Below, piece by piece: positions 32,701 through 43,759 of a stretch of DNA of 64,000 nucleotides (the stretch's first letter is position 1; every line of letters starts with the position of its first letter). The notes under the pieces were generated by a model that worked only from the letters and a program-made list of their open reading frames with translations, was not told where the DNA came from and made no database searches. Position numbers and translations under genes: made by a program. This stretch comes from an uncultured Eggerthellaceae bacterium (GTDB lineage Bacteria; Actinomycetota; Coriobacteriia; Coriobacteriales; Eggerthellaceae). The stretch covers positions 1-64,000 of the forward strand of contig CAIFEB010000001.1 of NCBI GenBank assembly GCA_903789375.1, written 5' to 3'.

Positions 32701-34374
32701 ATGGAGCTGAGAAGCGATGCCGTGCGGTTGGGCGTCATGCGCGCGCCGCACCGCAGCCTGCTCAAGGCTGATGGCATCACCGACGAGGAGATGAAGCGGC
32801 CGATGGTCGCCATAATCAACTCGCGCAACGACATCATCCCGGGCCACAACAACCTGGACAAGATCGCCGAGGCCGTGAAGGCCGGCATCTACATGGCGGG
32901 CGGCGTTCCGTTTGAAATCTCGACCATAGGCGTGTGCGACGGCATCGCCATGAACCACGCGGGCATGCACTACTCGCTCGTTTCGCGCGAGGTCATCGCC
33001 GACTCCGTGGAATGCGCGCTGCAGGGCCACGCGTTCGACGCGGCCGTGTGCATCCCCAACTGCGACAAGGTCGTGCCCGGCATGATCATCGGCGCCCTGC
33101 GCGTCAACATCCCCACGGTGTTCTGCTCCGGCGGCCCCATGCTCGCGGGCAAGCAGCCCGGCGGTTGCGGTCCCACGACGGATCTCAATACGCTGTTCGA
33201 CGGCGCGGCATCCGTGCTCAACGGCACCATGACCGAAGACCAGCTGAAGTACTATGAGAACACCGCCTGCCCGACCTGCGGCAGCTGCTCGGGCCTGTTC
33301 ACCGCCAACTCCATGAACTGCCTGTGCGAGGCGCTCGGCATCGCGCTTCCGGGCAACGGCACCATCCCGGCCGTCTACTCTGAGCGCTTGCGCTTGGCCA
33401 AGCACGCCGGCATGAAGGTTATGGAGCTGCTCGAGAAGGGTATCAAGATCGGCGACATCGTGAGCGAGGCGGCCATCCACAACGCCATGGAGTGCGACAT
33501 GGCGTTCGGCGGCTCAACGAACACGGTGCTGCATCTGACGGCCATCTCGCGTGCGGCGGGCCATCCCATCACGATGGACGACTGGGACGCCGCGTCGGCG
33601 CGTACGCCGCACCTGGTCAAGCTGCAGCCGTCCGGCCCGCGTCCGCTTTCCGACCTGTACGAGGTCGGCGGCGTGCCGGTCGTCATGCACGAGCTTGACG
33701 AGCTCGGCCTGCTCGACCACAGCGCCCAGACGTGCATGGGCTCGTTCGACACCTATATCTTCGACTACACCAAGCCGGCTGACGGCGAGGTGTGCCGTAA
33801 ACATGACAACCCGTTCTCCCCGGTGGGAGCGCTGCGCGTGCTGCATGGCAACCTGGCGCCCAACGGCGGCATCGTCAAGAAGTCGGCGGTCGACCCCTCG
33901 ATGCTCAAGCACACGGGTCCGGCGCGCTGCTTCAACAGCGAGGAAGAGGCCTGCGAGGCCATCTACGCCAACAAGATCAAGCCGGGCGACGTCGTGGTCA
34001 TCCGCTACGAGGGCCCGAAGGGCGGTCCGGGTATGCGCGAGATGCTGACGCCGACGTCGGCCATCGTGGGCATGGGCCTGTCCAAGAGCGTGGCTCTGCT
34101 CACCGACGGCCGCTTCTCCGGCGCGACCAAGGGCCCAGCTGTGGGCCATGTGAGCCCCGAAGCAGCGGCGGGCGGCCCCATCGCCCTCATCCAAGAAGGT
34201 GATTCCGTCACCGTCGACATCGAGGGCGGCGAGCTGAACCTGAACATCTCCGACGAGGAGTTCGAGCGCCGGCGCAAGGAGTTCGTGCCGCCGGCTCCCA
34301 AGCACAACCACGGCGTGCTGGCGAAGTACGCCAAGCTGGTCAGTTCTGCGGACGAGGGGGCGTACGTGTCATGA
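32701..34374 (+). CDS. ilvD: Dihydroxy-acid dehydratase
   Basis: 557 residues from ATG 32701 (GAAGGAGAGGAGAGAGCGAT). Dehydrates dihydroxyisovalerate and dihydroxymethylvalerate to the oxo-acids for valine and isoleucine. Iron-sulfur ligands sit in the Cys motifs [24 protein letters not shown] and [17 protein letters not shown]; the C-terminal [18 protein letters not shown] is also conserved. First gene of ilvD-ilvB-ilvN-ilvC; stop and ilvB start overlap (ATGA). Confidence 0.97.
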   Translation: MELRSDAVRLGVMRAPHRSLLKADGITDEEMKRPMVAIINSRNDIIPGHNNLDKIAEAVKAGIYMAGGVPFEISTIGVCDGIAMNHAGMHYSLVSREVIADSVECALQGHAFDAAVCIPNCDKVVPGMIIGALRVNIPTVFCSGGPMLAGKQPGGCGPTTDLNTLFDGAASVLNGTMTEDQLKYYENTACPTCGSCSGLFTANSMNCLCEALGIALPGNGTIPAVYSERLRLAKHAGMKVMELLEKGIKIGDIVSEAAIHNAMECDMAFGGSTNTVLHLTAISRAAGHPITMDDWDAASARTPHLVKLQPSGPRPLSDLYEVGGVPVVMHELDELGLLDHSAQTCMGSFDTYIFDYTKPADGEVCRKHDNPFSPVGALRVLHGNLAPNGGIVKKSAVDPSMLKHTGPARCFNSEEEACEAIYANKIKPGDVVVIRYEGPKGGPGMREMLTPTSAIVGMGLSKSVALLTDGRFSGATKGPAVGHVSPEAAAGGPIALIQEGDSVTVDIEGGELNLNISDEEFERRRKEFVPPAPKHNHGVLAKYAKLVSSADEGAYVS

Positions 34375-36311
34375 GCAACGCGGTAAAGCACAGCGCTTCG
34401 ACCGATTCGAAGGCCGCCCTCACCGTCGCCAAGGCGGGCGCGCCGCGCGGCCTGGGCAGCAAGAACCCCAAGCAGGGCCAGAAGATGACCGGCGCCGAGG
34501 CGGTCATCGCGTCGCTCGAAGCCGAGGGTGTCGATACGATGTTCGGCTACCCGGGCGGCCAGGTCATCAAGATCTACGACGCGCTGTACAACTCCAAGCA
34601 GATTCACCATGTGCTTGCGCGCCACGAGCAGGGCGCCGTGCATGAAGCCGACGGCTATGCGCGTGCGACCGGCCGGGTCGGCGTGGCCCTGGTCACGAGC
34701 GGCCCGGGTGCTACGAACACGGTGACGGGCATCGCGACGGCCTACATGGACTCCGTGCCCCTGGTCGTCATCACCGGCCAGGTACCGCGCGGCGTCATCG
34801 GCACAGACTCGTTCCAGGAGTCCGATATCGTCGGCATCACCATGCCGGTGGTCAAGCACAGCTACCTACTGCAGTCGGTGGACGACCTGGCCACGACGTT
34901 CCGCGAGGCGTTCCACATCGCCAAGACCGGCCGTCCGGGACCGGTGCTCATCGACATCCCGTCCGACATCGCCGGCGAGGAAGTCGTGTTCAACTATCCC
35001 GACGACGTGAACATCCCGTCGTACCGCCCGACGTACCGCGGCAACGCCAAGCAGATTCGCGCGGCGTGCTCGCGCATCCGCCGGTCGCACCGTCCGGTGC
35101 TCTACGTGGGCGGCGGCGCCATCATCTCGGGCGCCGGCGAAGAGGTTGCCGAGCTCTCGCGGATGCTGCAGATCCCCATCGTGACGACGCTCATGGCGAA
35201 GGGCGCCGTGCCGTTCGACGACCCGCTGAACCTGGGGCTCGTCGGCATGCACGGATCCAAGTACGCGAACCTCACGCTGAACAAGTCCGACCTGATCATC
35301 GCCTGCGGCGCGCGCTTCTCCGACCGCGTGACGGGCAAGCTCGGCAGCTTCGCGCCCGACGCCGACGTCATTCACATCGATATCGACCCGGCCGAGATCG
35401 GCAAGATCCGCGAAGCGCAGATCCCCATCGTGGGCGACCTCAAGGGCGTGCTCGACTCGATGATCACGGCGTTCGCGAAGTCCAAGGTCAAGCCCGACAC
35501 CAAGGCGTGGCTCGAGCAGATCGACGGCTGGCGCAAGCGCTACCCGTTCTACGACACCGCCGTGGTGGAGGAGCCCAACCGGATTGTGCCGGAGCTCGCC
35601 CTTGCGAAGCTCGCCGACAAGCTCGACCCGGACACGTCCATCGCCGTCACCGAGGTAGGCCAGCACCAGATGTGGGCGGCCCAGTTCCTGAAGTGCCGCA
35701 AGCCGCGCACGTTCCTGTCGTCGGGCGGCCTGGGCACGATGGGATTCGGGTTCCCGGCGGCCATCGGCGCCAAGGTGGGCTGTCCGGACAAGACCGTCGT
35801 CTGCATCGCCGGCGACGGGTCGTTCCAGATGAACAGCCAGGAAATGGCCACGGCCGCCATCAACGGCATCGCCGTGAAGGTGGTCATCATGGACAACCGG
35901 GCGCTCGGCATGGTGCGCCAGTGGCAGAAGCTGTTCTACCACCAGCGCTACTCGTTCACCGAGCTGGCGCCCAACCCCGACTTCGTCAAACTGGCCGAGG
36001 CGTACGACTGGGAAGGGGAGCGCGTGAGCGACCCCAAGGAGCTCGACGCCGCGTACGACCGCATGCTCGCCAGCGACGGTCCGTACCTGCTCGACATCTC
36101 CATCCCGCGCGACCAGAGCGTGTTCCCGATGGTGCCTCCTGGAAAGGCGCTGTCCGAGGTGCTCGGTGCCATCGACCGCAACGACGGCGCGACGCGCCAG
36201 ATTCCCGAGGAGGAGGCCGCGACGGTGAAGGTCGCGCCCGAGCCTTCCGACGAGGAGCTATTCGACATCGAAGACGACGCCGAAGCCGATGAGAAGGAGG
36301 ATGCGCGATGA
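34371..36311 (+). CDS. ilvB: Acetolactate synthase, large subunit
   Basis: 646 residues, longer than usual (about 570) because of a hydrophilic N-terminus of about 40 residues and an acidic C-terminal tail ([15 protein letters not shown]). Thiamine-diphosphate enzyme: catalytic Glu in [13 protein letters not shown], the GYPGGQ loop, and the GDG...N cofactor motif ([15 protein letters not shown]). Condenses pyruvate with pyruvate or 2-oxobutyrate. Overlaps ilvN by 4 bp, so the subunits are made together. Confidence 0.96.
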   Translation: MSNAVKHSASTDSKAALTVAKAGAPRGLGSKNPKQGQKMTGAEAVIASLEAEGVDTMFGYPGGQVIKIYDALYNSKQIHHVLARHEQGAVHEADGYARATGRVGVALVTSGPGATNTVTGIATAYMDSVPLVVITGQVPRGVIGTDSFQESDIVGITMPVVKHSYLLQSVDDLATTFREAFHIAKTGRPGPVLIDIPSDIAGEEVVFNYPDDVNIPSYRPTYRGNAKQIRAACSRIRRSHRPVLYVGGGAIISGAGEEVAELSRMLQIPIVTTLMAKGAVPFDDPLNLGLVGMHGSKYANLTLNKSDLIIACGARFSDRVTGKLGSFAPDADVIHIDIDPAEIGKIREAQIPIVGDLKGVLDSMITAFAKSKVKPDTKAWLEQIDGWRKRYPFYDTAVVEEPNRIVPELALAKLADKLDPDTSIAVTEVGQHQMWAAQFLKCRKPRTFLSSGGLGTMGFGFPAAIGAKVGCPDKTVVCIAGDGSFQMNSQEMATAAINGIAVKVVIMDNRALGMVRQWQKLFYHQRYSFTELAPNPDFVKLAEAYDWEGERVSDPKELDAAYDRMLASDGPYLLDISIPRDQSVFPMVPPGKALSEVLGAIDRNDGATRQIPEEEAATVKVAPEPSDEELFDIEDDAEADEKEDAR

Positions 36312-36802
36312 GCAGGGACAAACATGTGCTCTCCGTTCTGGTTGAGAACAAGCCCGGCGTGCTGTCGCGCGTGACCGGCCTCATCTCGCGGCGCGGCTTC
36401 AACATCGAGTCGCTGTCCGTGGGTCCGACCGAGGATCCCACGAAGTCGCGCGTGACGGCCATCGTCAACGCCGACGACGTGGCTTACGAGCAGATCACCA
36501 AGCAGCTGCACAAGCTGGTGAGCGTGCACAAGATCACCGACCTAACGTACGACAACGCGATCGAGCGCGAGCTCGTGCTGTTCAAGGTGAACGCGCCGGC
36601 CGAGCGCCGCAGCGAGATCATCGAGATCGCCAACGTGTTCCGCGCCAACATCGTCGACGTGGGCAAGAGCTCGCTCACGGTCGAGGCCACCGGTGACGAG
36701 GGCAAGCTCAAGGGCATGGAGGACCTCTTCCGCGGCTACGGCCTGAAGGAGATCACGCGCACCGGCAAGATTGCCATGGCGCGCAACTCCAAAGAGGTGT
36801 AA
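36308..36802 (+). CDS. ilvN: Acetolactate synthase, regulatory subunit
   Basis: 164 residues. N-terminal ACT domain (LSVLVENKPGVLSRVTGLIS then RRGFNIESLSVGPTEDP) binds valine for feedback inhibition; the C-terminal domain (FRANIVDVGKSSLTVEATGD) is the second half typical of the long form. Activates and regulates IlvB. Confidence 0.96.
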   Translation: MSRDKHVLSVLVENKPGVLSRVTGLISRRGFNIESLSVGPTEDPTKSRVTAIVNADDVAYEQITKQLHKLVSVHKITDLTYDNAIERELVLFKVNAPAERRSEIIEIANVFRANIVDVGKSSLTVEATGDEGKLKGMEDLFRGYGLKEITRTGKIAMARNSKEV

Positions 36803-36818
36803 GGCCACCGCGCCGACT

Positions 36819-36866
36819 CCCGGCTGCTCACACGGCAGCGAGCCGGCTGCCGCGGGAGCAGCCGGG
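36819..36866 (+). other. Nested hairpin between ilvN and ilvC
   Basis: Outer stem CCCGGCTGCTC/GAGCAGCCGGG (36819-36829, 36856-36866) enclosing CGGCAGC/GCTGCCG (36833-36839, 36846-36852). No T run follows, so it more likely stabilises or processes mRNA than terminates it. Confidence 0.5.
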
Positions 36867-36973
36867 AAGGCGCGAGACATACGCGGCGTAAGCGCGTCGC
36901 ATGCGTTATCAAACGCTTCGGCGTTCGATATAGAGAATGGGTATATCAGCCAAACAAATGAAAGGACTAGATC

Positions 36974-37981
36974 ATGGCTGTCACCGTTTTGTACGAGAAG
37001 GATGTGGACCCCAAGGTCATCCAGGGTCTGAAGGTTGCCATCATCGGCTATGGCTCGCAGGGCCATGCCCATGCGCTCAACCTCATGGACTCCGGCGTGG
37101 ACGTGCGCGTCGGTCTGCGCGAGGGCTCCAAGAACTGGAAGATCGCCGAGGACCACGGCCTGAAGGTCACCACGATGGACCAGGCAGCCGAGGAAGCCGA
37201 CGTCATCATGATCCTCATCCCCGATGAGATCCAGAAGGACGTCTATAAGGAGCACATCGAGAAGCACCTCAAGCCCGGCAACACGCTCGCGTTCGCCCAT
37301 GGCTTCAACATCCACTACGGCTACATCAAGGCGCCGGAAGGCGTGAACGTCATCATGGCCGCCCCGAAGGGCCCGGGCCACATCGTCCGCCGTCAGTTCA
37401 CCGAGGGCTCCGGCGTGCCGGATCTGGCCTGCGTGCAGCAGGACGCTACGGGCAACGCGTGGGACATCGTCCTGTCCTACTGCTGGGCGCTCGGTGGAGC
37501 GCGCGCCGGCATCATCAAGGCGACGTTCGCCGAGGAGACCGAAGAGGACCTCTTCGGTGAGCAGGCTGTCCTCTGCGGCGGTCTCGTCTCCTTGGTCACC
37601 ACCGGCTTCCAGACCCTCGTCGACGCCGGTTATCCGCCCGAGCTCGCGTACTTCGAGTGCTATCACGAGATGAAGATGATCGTCGACCTGATGTACGAGT
37701 CCGGAATCCACTTCATGAACTACTCGATCTCCAACACCGCCGAGTACGGCGAGTACTACGCCGGCCCGATGGTCATCAACGAGGAGTCCAAGAAGGCCAT
37801 GGACGTTATCCTCAAGCGCATCCAGAACGGCGAGTTCGCCAAGGAGTTCATGGATGACTGCGCCAACGGCCACAAGAAGCTGCTGGAGCAGCGCGAGGCC
37901 ATGAACGGCAGCCTCATCGAGACCACGGGCGCGAAGATCCGCGGCATGTTCTCCTGGCTGAACTCCGACAAGGAGGACTAG
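36974..37981 (+). CDS. ilvC: Ketol-acid reductoisomerase, class I
   Basis: 335 residues, normal for class I. The NAD(P)H loop [13 protein letters not shown] (near 24-36) and the metal-site helices with [13 protein letters not shown] and [14 protein letters not shown] are intact. Isomerises and reduces acetolactate. Ribosome binding site GAAAGGACTAGATC. It lies 171 bp after ilvN, so part of its mRNA may come from an internal start. Confidence 0.97.
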   Translation: MAVTVLYEKDVDPKVIQGLKVAIIGYGSQGHAHALNLMDSGVDVRVGLREGSKNWKIAEDHGLKVTTMDQAAEEADVIMILIPDEIQKDVYKEHIEKHLKPGNTLAFAHGFNIHYGYIKAPEGVNVIMAAPKGPGHIVRRQFTEGSGVPDLACVQQDATGNAWDIVLSYCWALGGARAGIIKATFAEETEEDLFGEQAVLCGGLVSLVTTGFQTLVDAGYPPELAYFECYHEMKMIVDLMYESGIHFMNYSISNTAEYGEYYAGPMVINEESKKAMDVILKRIQNGEFAKEFMDDCANGHKKLLEQREAMNGSLIETTGAKIRGMFSWLNSDKED

Positions 37982-38040
37982 TTTCCGCGCTCAACGCGGA
38001 GACGCGACACCCCCATTTCGGGAATATTGCCCGCTTGCGA

Positions 38041-38078
38041 GAGCCGGGGCGACCGTCGGTCGGCCGTCCCGGCTCTTA
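38041..38078 (+). terminator. Terminator of the ilv operon
   Basis: Stem GAGCCGGG/CCCGGCTC (38041-38048, 38068-38075) with additional internal pairing (CGACC/GGTCG), followed by TTA; the T run is weak. Confidence 0.5.
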
Positions 38079-38104
38079 CGGAAGGGCCGAACGCTGTCCG
38101 GCGG

Positions 38105-38132
38105 CTGACGTGGCCGCCGGATTTGCTACGAT
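38105..38132 (+). promoter_or_regulatory. Promoter of serA-leuA
   Basis: CTGACG (38105-38110), 16 bp, TACGAT (38127-38132), 41 bp before serA. It suggests that serA-leuA is an independent transcript. Confidence 0.45.
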
Positions 38133-38173
38133 GAAGCCATAATCCGCAAACCATGGGAAAGGTGGTTGGCCGT

Positions 38174-39754
38174 ATGGCGAAACGCGTGCTCGTGACCGAG
38201 GCGGTTGACAAGGCGTGCACCAGCATACTGAGGAGCCGCGGAATCGCGGTCGATATGAAGCTGGGACTTAATACCGATCAGCTCAAGGACATCATCGGCC
38301 AGTACGACGGCATGATCGTGCGCTCGCACACGCAGGTCACGCGCGAGCTCATCGAAGCGGCGGGAAAGCTCAAGGTCATCGGACGCGCGGGCGTGAGCGT
38401 CGACAACATCGACGTGGAGGCGGCCACCGACCACAACGTCATCGTGTGCAACGCCCCCAACTCCAACATCGTCTCGGCGGCGGAGCTGGCGATGGGGCTC
38501 ATCATCGCGGCGAGCCGCAGCATCCCGCAGGCGAACGAGGCCATGCACCACGGCGTGTGGGATCGCGCCGCCTGCAAGGGCACCGAGCTGTACGAGAAGA
38601 CGCTTGCGATCTTCGGACTGGGCCGCGTCGGCGGGCTGGTCGCCCAGCGCGCAGCGGCTTTCGGCATGAAGCTCATCGGCTACGACCCGTACTGCAGCCG
38701 CGACCGTGCGACGGCGCTCGGCGTCGAGCTGTACGATTCGATCGACGAAGTGCTTCCGCAGGCCGACTACATCACCGTCCACATGCCCAAGACCGAAGAG
38801 ACGACGGGTATGTTCGGTCCGCTCGAGTTCGCCAAGATGAAAGACGGGGTCATCGTCATCAACGTGGCACGCGGCGGCATCTACGACGAGAAGGCGCTGT
38901 CGGACTTCATCGCGGCGGGCAAGGTGCGCGCGGTCGGTGTCGACGTGTTCGAAGGCGAGCCGGTCATCACCTCGCCGCTGCACGAGTTCGACCAGGCCAT
39001 CCTCACACCGCACATCGGCGCGGACACGAGCGAGGCGCAGCGGCGCGCGGGCGCGCAGATCGCCAACTATGTGGCGCTTGGGCTTGCCGGCTCGGTCGTG
39101 CCCACGGCGGTGAACCTGACCACGGTCCCGCCCGAGGTGGTGGACGTCGCGGCGCCGTACGTGCCGGCCTGCCAGCTCATGGGGTCGATGGCGGCGCAGC
39201 TCAACCGCGATACGCCGCAGTACCTGGGCGTGACGGCGGCGGGCCGTATCGCCACGTCGGACATCCAGGTGTTCGTGGCCAGCACGCTCAAGGGCATCCT
39301 CGACTACAAGGAGAAGGGCGTCGTCACGCCCAAGAACGCCGAGGAGGTGGCGCACCGTCACGGCATCGCCATCGAGGCCAGCACGACGGCGGCGTCCGAC
39401 GGCTACTCGTCGTCGCTCACCATCACAGCCGACGATGTGGAGCTGGCCATCACGGTGGCCGACCCGCAGCGCCCGGCGCGCTTGGTGTCGCTGTTCGGGT
39501 ACCGGTTCGACCTGGTTCCTGGAAAGCGCCAGCTGATTTTCCGCTATTCTGACGCGCCCGGCCGCATCGGCGTCATCGGGACTATTCTGGGGGAGCACGG
39601 CATCAACATCACCACCATGCAGATCGGCAAGCGCTCCGACATCGACAGCGCGCTGGTCTTCATGAACGTCGAGGGCGACCTCGACGACGCGGTCCTCGAC
39701 GAGCTGCGCGAGAGCATCGACGGCCTCGAGGACCTGTGGTACATCGTTCTGTAG
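38174..39754 (+). CDS. serA: D-3-phosphoglycerate dehydrogenase
   Basis: 526 residues from ATG 38174 (GGGAAAGGTGG upstream; ATG 38153 is possible but lacks a site). First step of serine synthesis. NAD loop [11 protein letters not shown], catalytic Arg, Glu and His regions ([22 protein letters not shown]), then the allosteric substrate-binding domain and a C-terminal ACT domain ([20 protein letters not shown]) for serine feedback. This is the long form with both regulatory domains, common in Actinobacteria and Firmicutes. Confidence 0.95.
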   Translation: MAKRVLVTEAVDKACTSILRSRGIAVDMKLGLNTDQLKDIIGQYDGMIVRSHTQVTRELIEAAGKLKVIGRAGVSVDNIDVEAATDHNVIVCNAPNSNIVSAAELAMGLIIAASRSIPQANEAMHHGVWDRAACKGTELYEKTLAIFGLGRVGGLVAQRAAAFGMKLIGYDPYCSRDRATALGVELYDSIDEVLPQADYITVHMPKTEETTGMFGPLEFAKMKDGVIVINVARGGIYDEKALSDFIAAGKVRAVGVDVFEGEPVITSPLHEFDQAILTPHIGADTSEAQRRAGAQIANYVALGLAGSVVPTAVNLTTVPPEVVDVAAPYVPACQLMGSMAAQLNRDTPQYLGVTAAGRIATSDIQVFVASTLKGILDYKEKGVVTPKNAEEVAHRHGIAIEASTTAASDGYSSSLTITADDVELAITVADPQRPARLVSLFGYRFDLVPGKRQLIFRYSDAPGRIGVIGTILGEHGINITTMQIGKRSDIDSALVFMNVEGDLDDAVLDELRESIDGLEDLWYIVL

Positions 39755-39768
39755 AAAGGAACATTCGC

Positions 39769-41301
39769 ATGACGCGTAAGATCAAAATCTTCGACACGAC
39801 TTTGCGCGATGGCGAGCAATCGCCGGGCGCGTCGATGAACACCGAAGAGAAACTCGTGGTCACGCGTGAGCTGCTGCGCATGAACGTGGACGTCATCGAA
39901 GCCGGCTTCCCGATTTCGAGCCCGGGCGACTTCGAGAGCGTGCGCCGCATCGCCGAGCTTGCGGGCGACAACGCGATCGTCTGCGGCCTCACGCGCGCCG
40001 TCGACAAGGACATTGACTGCGCAGCCGACGCCCTGAAGTACGCCAAGCATCCGCGCATCCACACCGGCCTGGGCGTGTCGCCGTCGCACATCCACGACAA
40101 GCTGCACATGACCGAGGACGAGGTCGTCGAGCGCGCCGCTCACTGCGTCGCTTACGCCAAGAAGTACGTCGACGACGTCGAGTTCTATGCCGAGGACGCG
40201 GGCCGTTCCGACTACGACTTCCTCGTACGCGTGATCCAGGCTGCCGTCGATGCGGGCGCCACGGTCGTCAACATCCCCGACACCACCGGCTATTCGCTGC
40301 CGATCGAGTTCGGCCGCCGCATCAAGTACCTGCGCGACAACGTCAAGGGCATCGAGAACGTCGACATCTCCGTGCACTGCCATAACGACCTGGGCATGGC
40401 CACGGCGCTCGCTCTCGAAGGCGTGCGCAACGGCGCGACGCAGATTGAGTGCACCATCAACGGCCTCGGCGAGCGCGCGGGCAACACCGCCGTCGAGGAA
40501 GTCGTCATGGCCATCAAGATGCACGGCAAGGAGCTCGACGCGCACACCGACATCAACACGCGCGAGTTCGTGAAGGCGAGCCACCTCATCACCACCATCA
40601 CGGGCATGGGCGTGCAGGCCAACAAGGCCATCGTCGGTGCCAACGCGTTCGCGCATTCGTCGGGCATCCACCAGGACGGCGTGCTGAAGAAGCGCGACAC
40701 GTACGAGATCATCGACCCGGCCGACGTCGGGGCGGGGGAGAGCAAGATCATCCTCACCGCGCGCTCGGGCCATGCGGCGCTCAAGCACCGTCTCGAGGAG
40801 CTCGGCTACGAGTTCTCGCCCGAGAAGCTCGACAAGCTGTACGAGGCATTCCTCAACATCGCGGACAAGAAGAAGGAAGTCTACGACGAGGACCTGGAGA
40901 GCCTGGTCAACGAGCACGACCGCAACGAGACCGCCATCTACGCGCTCGAGGCGGTCCAGGTGAGCTGCGGCTACCCGCTGACGCCGACGGCCACCGTCAC
41001 GATGAAGCACAAGGACGACGAGCCGGTGACCACCTGCGCGTTCGGCACCGGACCGGTCGATGCGGCGTACAAGGCCGTTGACAACATCGTCAAGGTGCAG
41101 AACGACCTGTCCGAGTTCTCGGTGCAGGCCGTCACGCGCGGCATCGACGCCCTCGGCGAGGTGACGGTGCGCGTCAAGGCAGAGAACGGCGAGGTGTACA
41201 TCGGCCGCGGCGCCGACAACGACATCATCGTGTCGTCGACGAAGGCCTACATCAACGCGCTGAACCGCCTGATCGCCGACCAGGGGATTGACGCGAAGTA
41301 G
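39769..41301 (+). CDS. leuA: 2-isopropylmalate synthase
   Basis: 510 residues from ATG 39769 (GAAAGGAACATTCGC). Joins acetyl-CoA and 2-oxoisovalerate, the first step towards leucine. [13 protein letters not shown] and metal-binding [12 protein letters not shown] mark the TIM barrel; residues after about 390 form the leucine-binding regulatory domain. Length and the C-terminal domain favour LeuA over citramalate synthase, which is close in sequence. leuB and leuCD are not in the window. Confidence 0.92.
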   Translation: MTRKIKIFDTTLRDGEQSPGASMNTEEKLVVTRELLRMNVDVIEAGFPISSPGDFESVRRIAELAGDNAIVCGLTRAVDKDIDCAADALKYAKHPRIHTGLGVSPSHIHDKLHMTEDEVVERAAHCVAYAKKYVDDVEFYAEDAGRSDYDFLVRVIQAAVDAGATVVNIPDTTGYSLPIEFGRRIKYLRDNVKGIENVDISVHCHNDLGMATALALEGVRNGATQIECTINGLGERAGNTAVEEVVMAIKMHGKELDAHTDINTREFVKASHLITTITGMGVQANKAIVGANAFAHSSGIHQDGVLKKRDTYEIIDPADVGAGESKIILTARSGHAALKHRLEELGYEFSPEKLDKLYEAFLNIADKKKEVYDEDLESLVNEHDRNETAIYALEAVQVSCGYPLTPTATVTMKHKDDEPVTTCAFGTGPVDAAYKAVDNIVKVQNDLSEFSVQAVTRGIDALGEVTVRVKAENGEVYIGRGADNDIIVSSTKAYINALNRLIADQGIDAK

Positions 41302-41468
41302 GCGCTCGGACGGGATGGCGCCCGGTTGGAGCGTGCCAGCTTGGGCGGCTCTTCACACGGGGAGGAAGCTCTGGGTGCGACGGCTCGGGAGCAGCCGTGG
41401 GGCGGTAAAGCGGCTGAGACGACCGTCGAGCAGCCAAGCCGCAAGCCTTATATCGAGCTACGTGCGAT

Positions 41469-41506
41469 AAAAGCGGCAGCTGTCTGCGGGCGGCTGCCGC
41501 TTTTTC
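41469..41506 (+). terminator. leuA terminator
   Basis: A 12-bp perfect stem AAAAGCGGCAGC/GCTGCCGCTTTT (41469-41480, 41493-41504) running into TTTTT. The preceding 41302-41468 shows no gene. Confidence 0.9.
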
Positions 41507-41640
41507 GCTTTCCGTTCACTCGGCCGCTGATTATGCAGAAGTTGTAACCGGCGACGGCGCGAAGTGGCGTCTGGCGTGGCGATATGGTAGAGTGCAACGA
41601 GTGAAACAGGTTCAACCGTACAATTACTTTCGTTCTCAAG

Positions 41641-41669
41641 GAAAGTGGGCTTAGTCCCGCTTTCTTTTT
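41641..41669 (+). promoter_or_regulatory. Leader hairpin/attenuator before rimP-nusA
   Basis: GAAAGTGGG/CCCGCTTTC (41641-41649, 41656-41664; one G-U pair), then TTTTT (41665-41669), 56 bp before rimP. A terminator-like hairpin at this place is common ahead of rimP-nusA and is thought to let NusA or RNA-polymerase read-through control the operon. Confidence 0.6.
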
Positions 41670-41724
41670 CTATGTAAGCGATTTTGCGGTTTGCAGACAC
41701 AAGAGGTTGCGAAAGGAGGCGTGG

Positions 41725-42204
41725 ATGCTCACCAGGAAGGAAGCCGAGCTGCTTGCGGCGCTCGAACCCCGTGCCGCCAAAGAGCAGGTCGAAATCGTCA
41801 CCATCGAGATCGTCGGCTCGCGCAAGGCCCCGACGATTCGCGTGTACATAGACACGCCCGGAGGCGTGAGCTTCGATGAGCTATCGTCGGCGCAGGCCTG
41901 GATCAACGACATCATGGACGAGCTCGACCCGTTCCCCGGCGCCTACACGCTGGAGGTGTCGTCGCCCGGCATCGATCGACCCCTGCGCACAGCCGAGCAT
42001 TTCGCGCGGTTCATCGGCGAGACGGCCGTCGTCAAGACGTCGCAGCGCATCAACGACCGCAGCTCGTTCACCGGCCAGATTGAATCCGTTGACGGCGACG
42101 TCGTCGTGCTCTCGTGCGACGGCAGCCCGGTGAGCATTCCCGTCGGCGACATGAAGCGCGCGCACCTCAAAGGCACCATCGATTTTTCCGAAAGGAATGA
42201 GTAG
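41725..42204 (+). CDS. rimP: Ribosome maturation factor RimP
   Basis: 159 residues from ATG 41725 (GAAAGGAGGC upstream). Helps assemble the 30S subunit. Conserved APTIRVYIDTPGGVSFDE and YTLEVSSPGIDRPL are present, followed by the small Sm-like C-terminal barrel. First gene of the rimP-nusA-rnpM-infB cluster. Confidence 0.92.
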   Translation: MLTRKEAELLAALEPRAAKEQVEIVTIEIVGSRKAPTIRVYIDTPGGVSFDELSSAQAWINDIMDELDPFPGAYTLEVSSPGIDRPLRTAEHFARFIGETAVVKTSQRINDRSSFTGQIESVDGDVVVLSCDGSPVSIPVGDMKRAHLKGTIDFSERNE

Positions 42205-42206
42205 CC

Positions 42207-43418
42207 GTGGCAACATCCGAACTCATCGAAGCATTGCAGGCGTTGGCGCACGAGCGCAAGATTGACGAATTCTACCTGATCGAGCGCTTGGAGGATTCGC
42301 TGGCGAAAAGCTACCAGCACATCCTCGACCTCGAATGGGACGCGCGCGTCACGATCGACCGCGAGACCGGCAAGATCTACGTGTACGAGCTCGTACCGAT
42401 CGGCGACCCCGATCCGGAGACCGGCGAGTACACGCAGTTCGAAGAGCGCGACGTCACGCCTGACGACGTGAGCCGCATCGCCGCCCAGAACGCCAAGAGC
42501 GTCATTCGCTCCATCGTTCGCGACGCGGGCCGCCAGTCCATCTACGAGGAGTTTTCCAACCGCGTGGGCGACCTGGTCACCGGCACGGTCCTGCAGGGCA
42601 CGCCCGACTTCACCATCATCAAGATTCGCGACGGCGTCGAGGCGGAGCTTCCGCACTACGACAAGAAGCGCTACCCGGACGAGCTCAACGAGCGCCCGGC
42701 CGGCGAGCGCTACCGCCATGGCCAGCGCCTGAAGGTGCTCATCATCGATGTGCGCGATCCCGCCAAAGAGGAGCCGCGCGCTAAGGGTGACCAGCAGCGT
42801 CCGCCCATCGTCGTGTCGCGCACGCACCCCGACCTGATCCGTCGTCTGTTTGAAGTCGAGGTCCCCGAAATCTACGATGGCCTCGTCGAGGTCAAGTCCA
42901 TCGCGCGCGAGCCGGGCGTCCGCTCCAAGGTTGCCGTCGCGTCGCGCGAGCGCAATCTCGATGCGGTCGGCGCGTGCGTCGGCCCCAAGGGCAGCCGCGT
43001 GCGCATGGTTGTCGAGGAGCTGCGCAACGAGCGCGTCGACGTCATCCAGTGGGCCGAGGACCCGGCGCGCTACGTCGCCAACGCCCTGTCGCCCGCGAAG
43101 GTCAGCTCGGTTGAGGTCGACGAGCCCAACCACTACGCCACCGTCGTGGTGCCCGACGATCAGCTGTCGCTCGCCATCGGCAAGGAGGGGCAGAACGCCC
43201 GCCTCGCCGCGCGTCTGACCGGCTGGCACATCGACATCAAGAGCGCGTCGATGGCGGGTCGCTCGCTGCTCGAAGAGGACGACGACCTTCTCATCGACGA
43301 CAAGGACGAGGAAGAAAGCGACGAGTTCTGCGCGTTCGTGGGCGAGGACGGAACGCGGTGCCGCAATCATGCGCGTCCGGGTAGCCGCTATTGCGGTATC
43401 CACGCGGATATGGAATAG
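42207..43418 (+). CDS. nusA: Transcription factor NusA with C-terminal Cys/His knuckle
   Basis: 403 residues from GTG 42207. N-terminal polymerase-binding domain, S1 domain (VGDLVTGTVLQGTPDFTIIK), and two KH domains (VGACVGPKGSRVRMVVEEL; LSLAIGKEGQNARLAARLTG). After an acidic linker (EEDDDLLIDDKDEEESDE), the last about 27 residues contain C-x9-C...C-x3-H (FCAFVGEDGTRCRNHARPGS, then YCGIHADME), a probable zinc knuckle that standard NusA lacks. It controls pausing, termination and antitermination. Confidence 0.95.
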   Translation: MATSELIEALQALAHERKIDEFYLIERLEDSLAKSYQHILDLEWDARVTIDRETGKIYVYELVPIGDPDPETGEYTQFEERDVTPDDVSRIAAQNAKSVIRSIVRDAGRQSIYEEFSNRVGDLVTGTVLQGTPDFTIIKIRDGVEAELPHYDKKRYPDELNERPAGERYRHGQRLKVLIIDVRDPAKEEPRAKGDQQRPPIVVSRTHPDLIRRLFEVEVPEIYDGLVEVKSIAREPGVRSKVAVASRERNLDAVGACVGPKGSRVRMVVEELRNERVDVIQWAEDPARYVANALSPAKVSSVEVDEPNHYATVVVPDDQLSLAIGKEGQNARLAARLTGWHIDIKSASMAGRSLLEEDDDLLIDDKDEEESDEFCAFVGEDGTRCRNHARPGSRYCGIHADME

Positions 43419-43456
43419 TTGCAAATCAGCAAGTACGAGGTTCTCAGGGGAGAAAC

Positions 43457-43750
43457 GTGGCGAACGGCACGGAACAGATCAAACGGCAGCGCAGCTGCAT
43501 CGGATGCGGGCAGAAGTTCTCGAAGGACCATCTGCTGCGCATCGTGCGCTGCAGGGACGGCAGCGTCCAGTTCGATCGGACGGGACGTGTTCCGGGCCGC
43601 GGCGCCTACGTGTGCTCGCGGAAATGTTTCGACGACGCATGGAAAGCCCGGAAACTGCAGCGTGCGCTGAAGATGAATGTGGAAACCGACGATGCGGAGC
43701 GTATCGCAGCCGATTTGGATTCGGCGCTGCGTGAGGCTGAAGTGCGATAG
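43457..43750 (+). CDS. rnpM: RNase P modulator RnpM (YlxR/DUF448)
   Basis: 97 residues from GTG 43457 (AGGGGAGAAAC). SCIGCGQKFSKDHLLRIVR and RVPGRGAYVCSRKCF with the Cys residues are the DUF448 signature; YlxR proteins bind RNase P RNA and affect tRNA processing. It sits in its usual place between nusA and infB. Confidence 0.9.
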   Translation: MANGTEQIKRQRSCIGCGQKFSKDHLLRIVRCRDGSVQFDRTGRVPGRGAYVCSRKCFDDAWKARKLQRALKMNVETDDAERIAADLDSALREAEVR

Positions 43751-43759
43751 GAGTGATTT

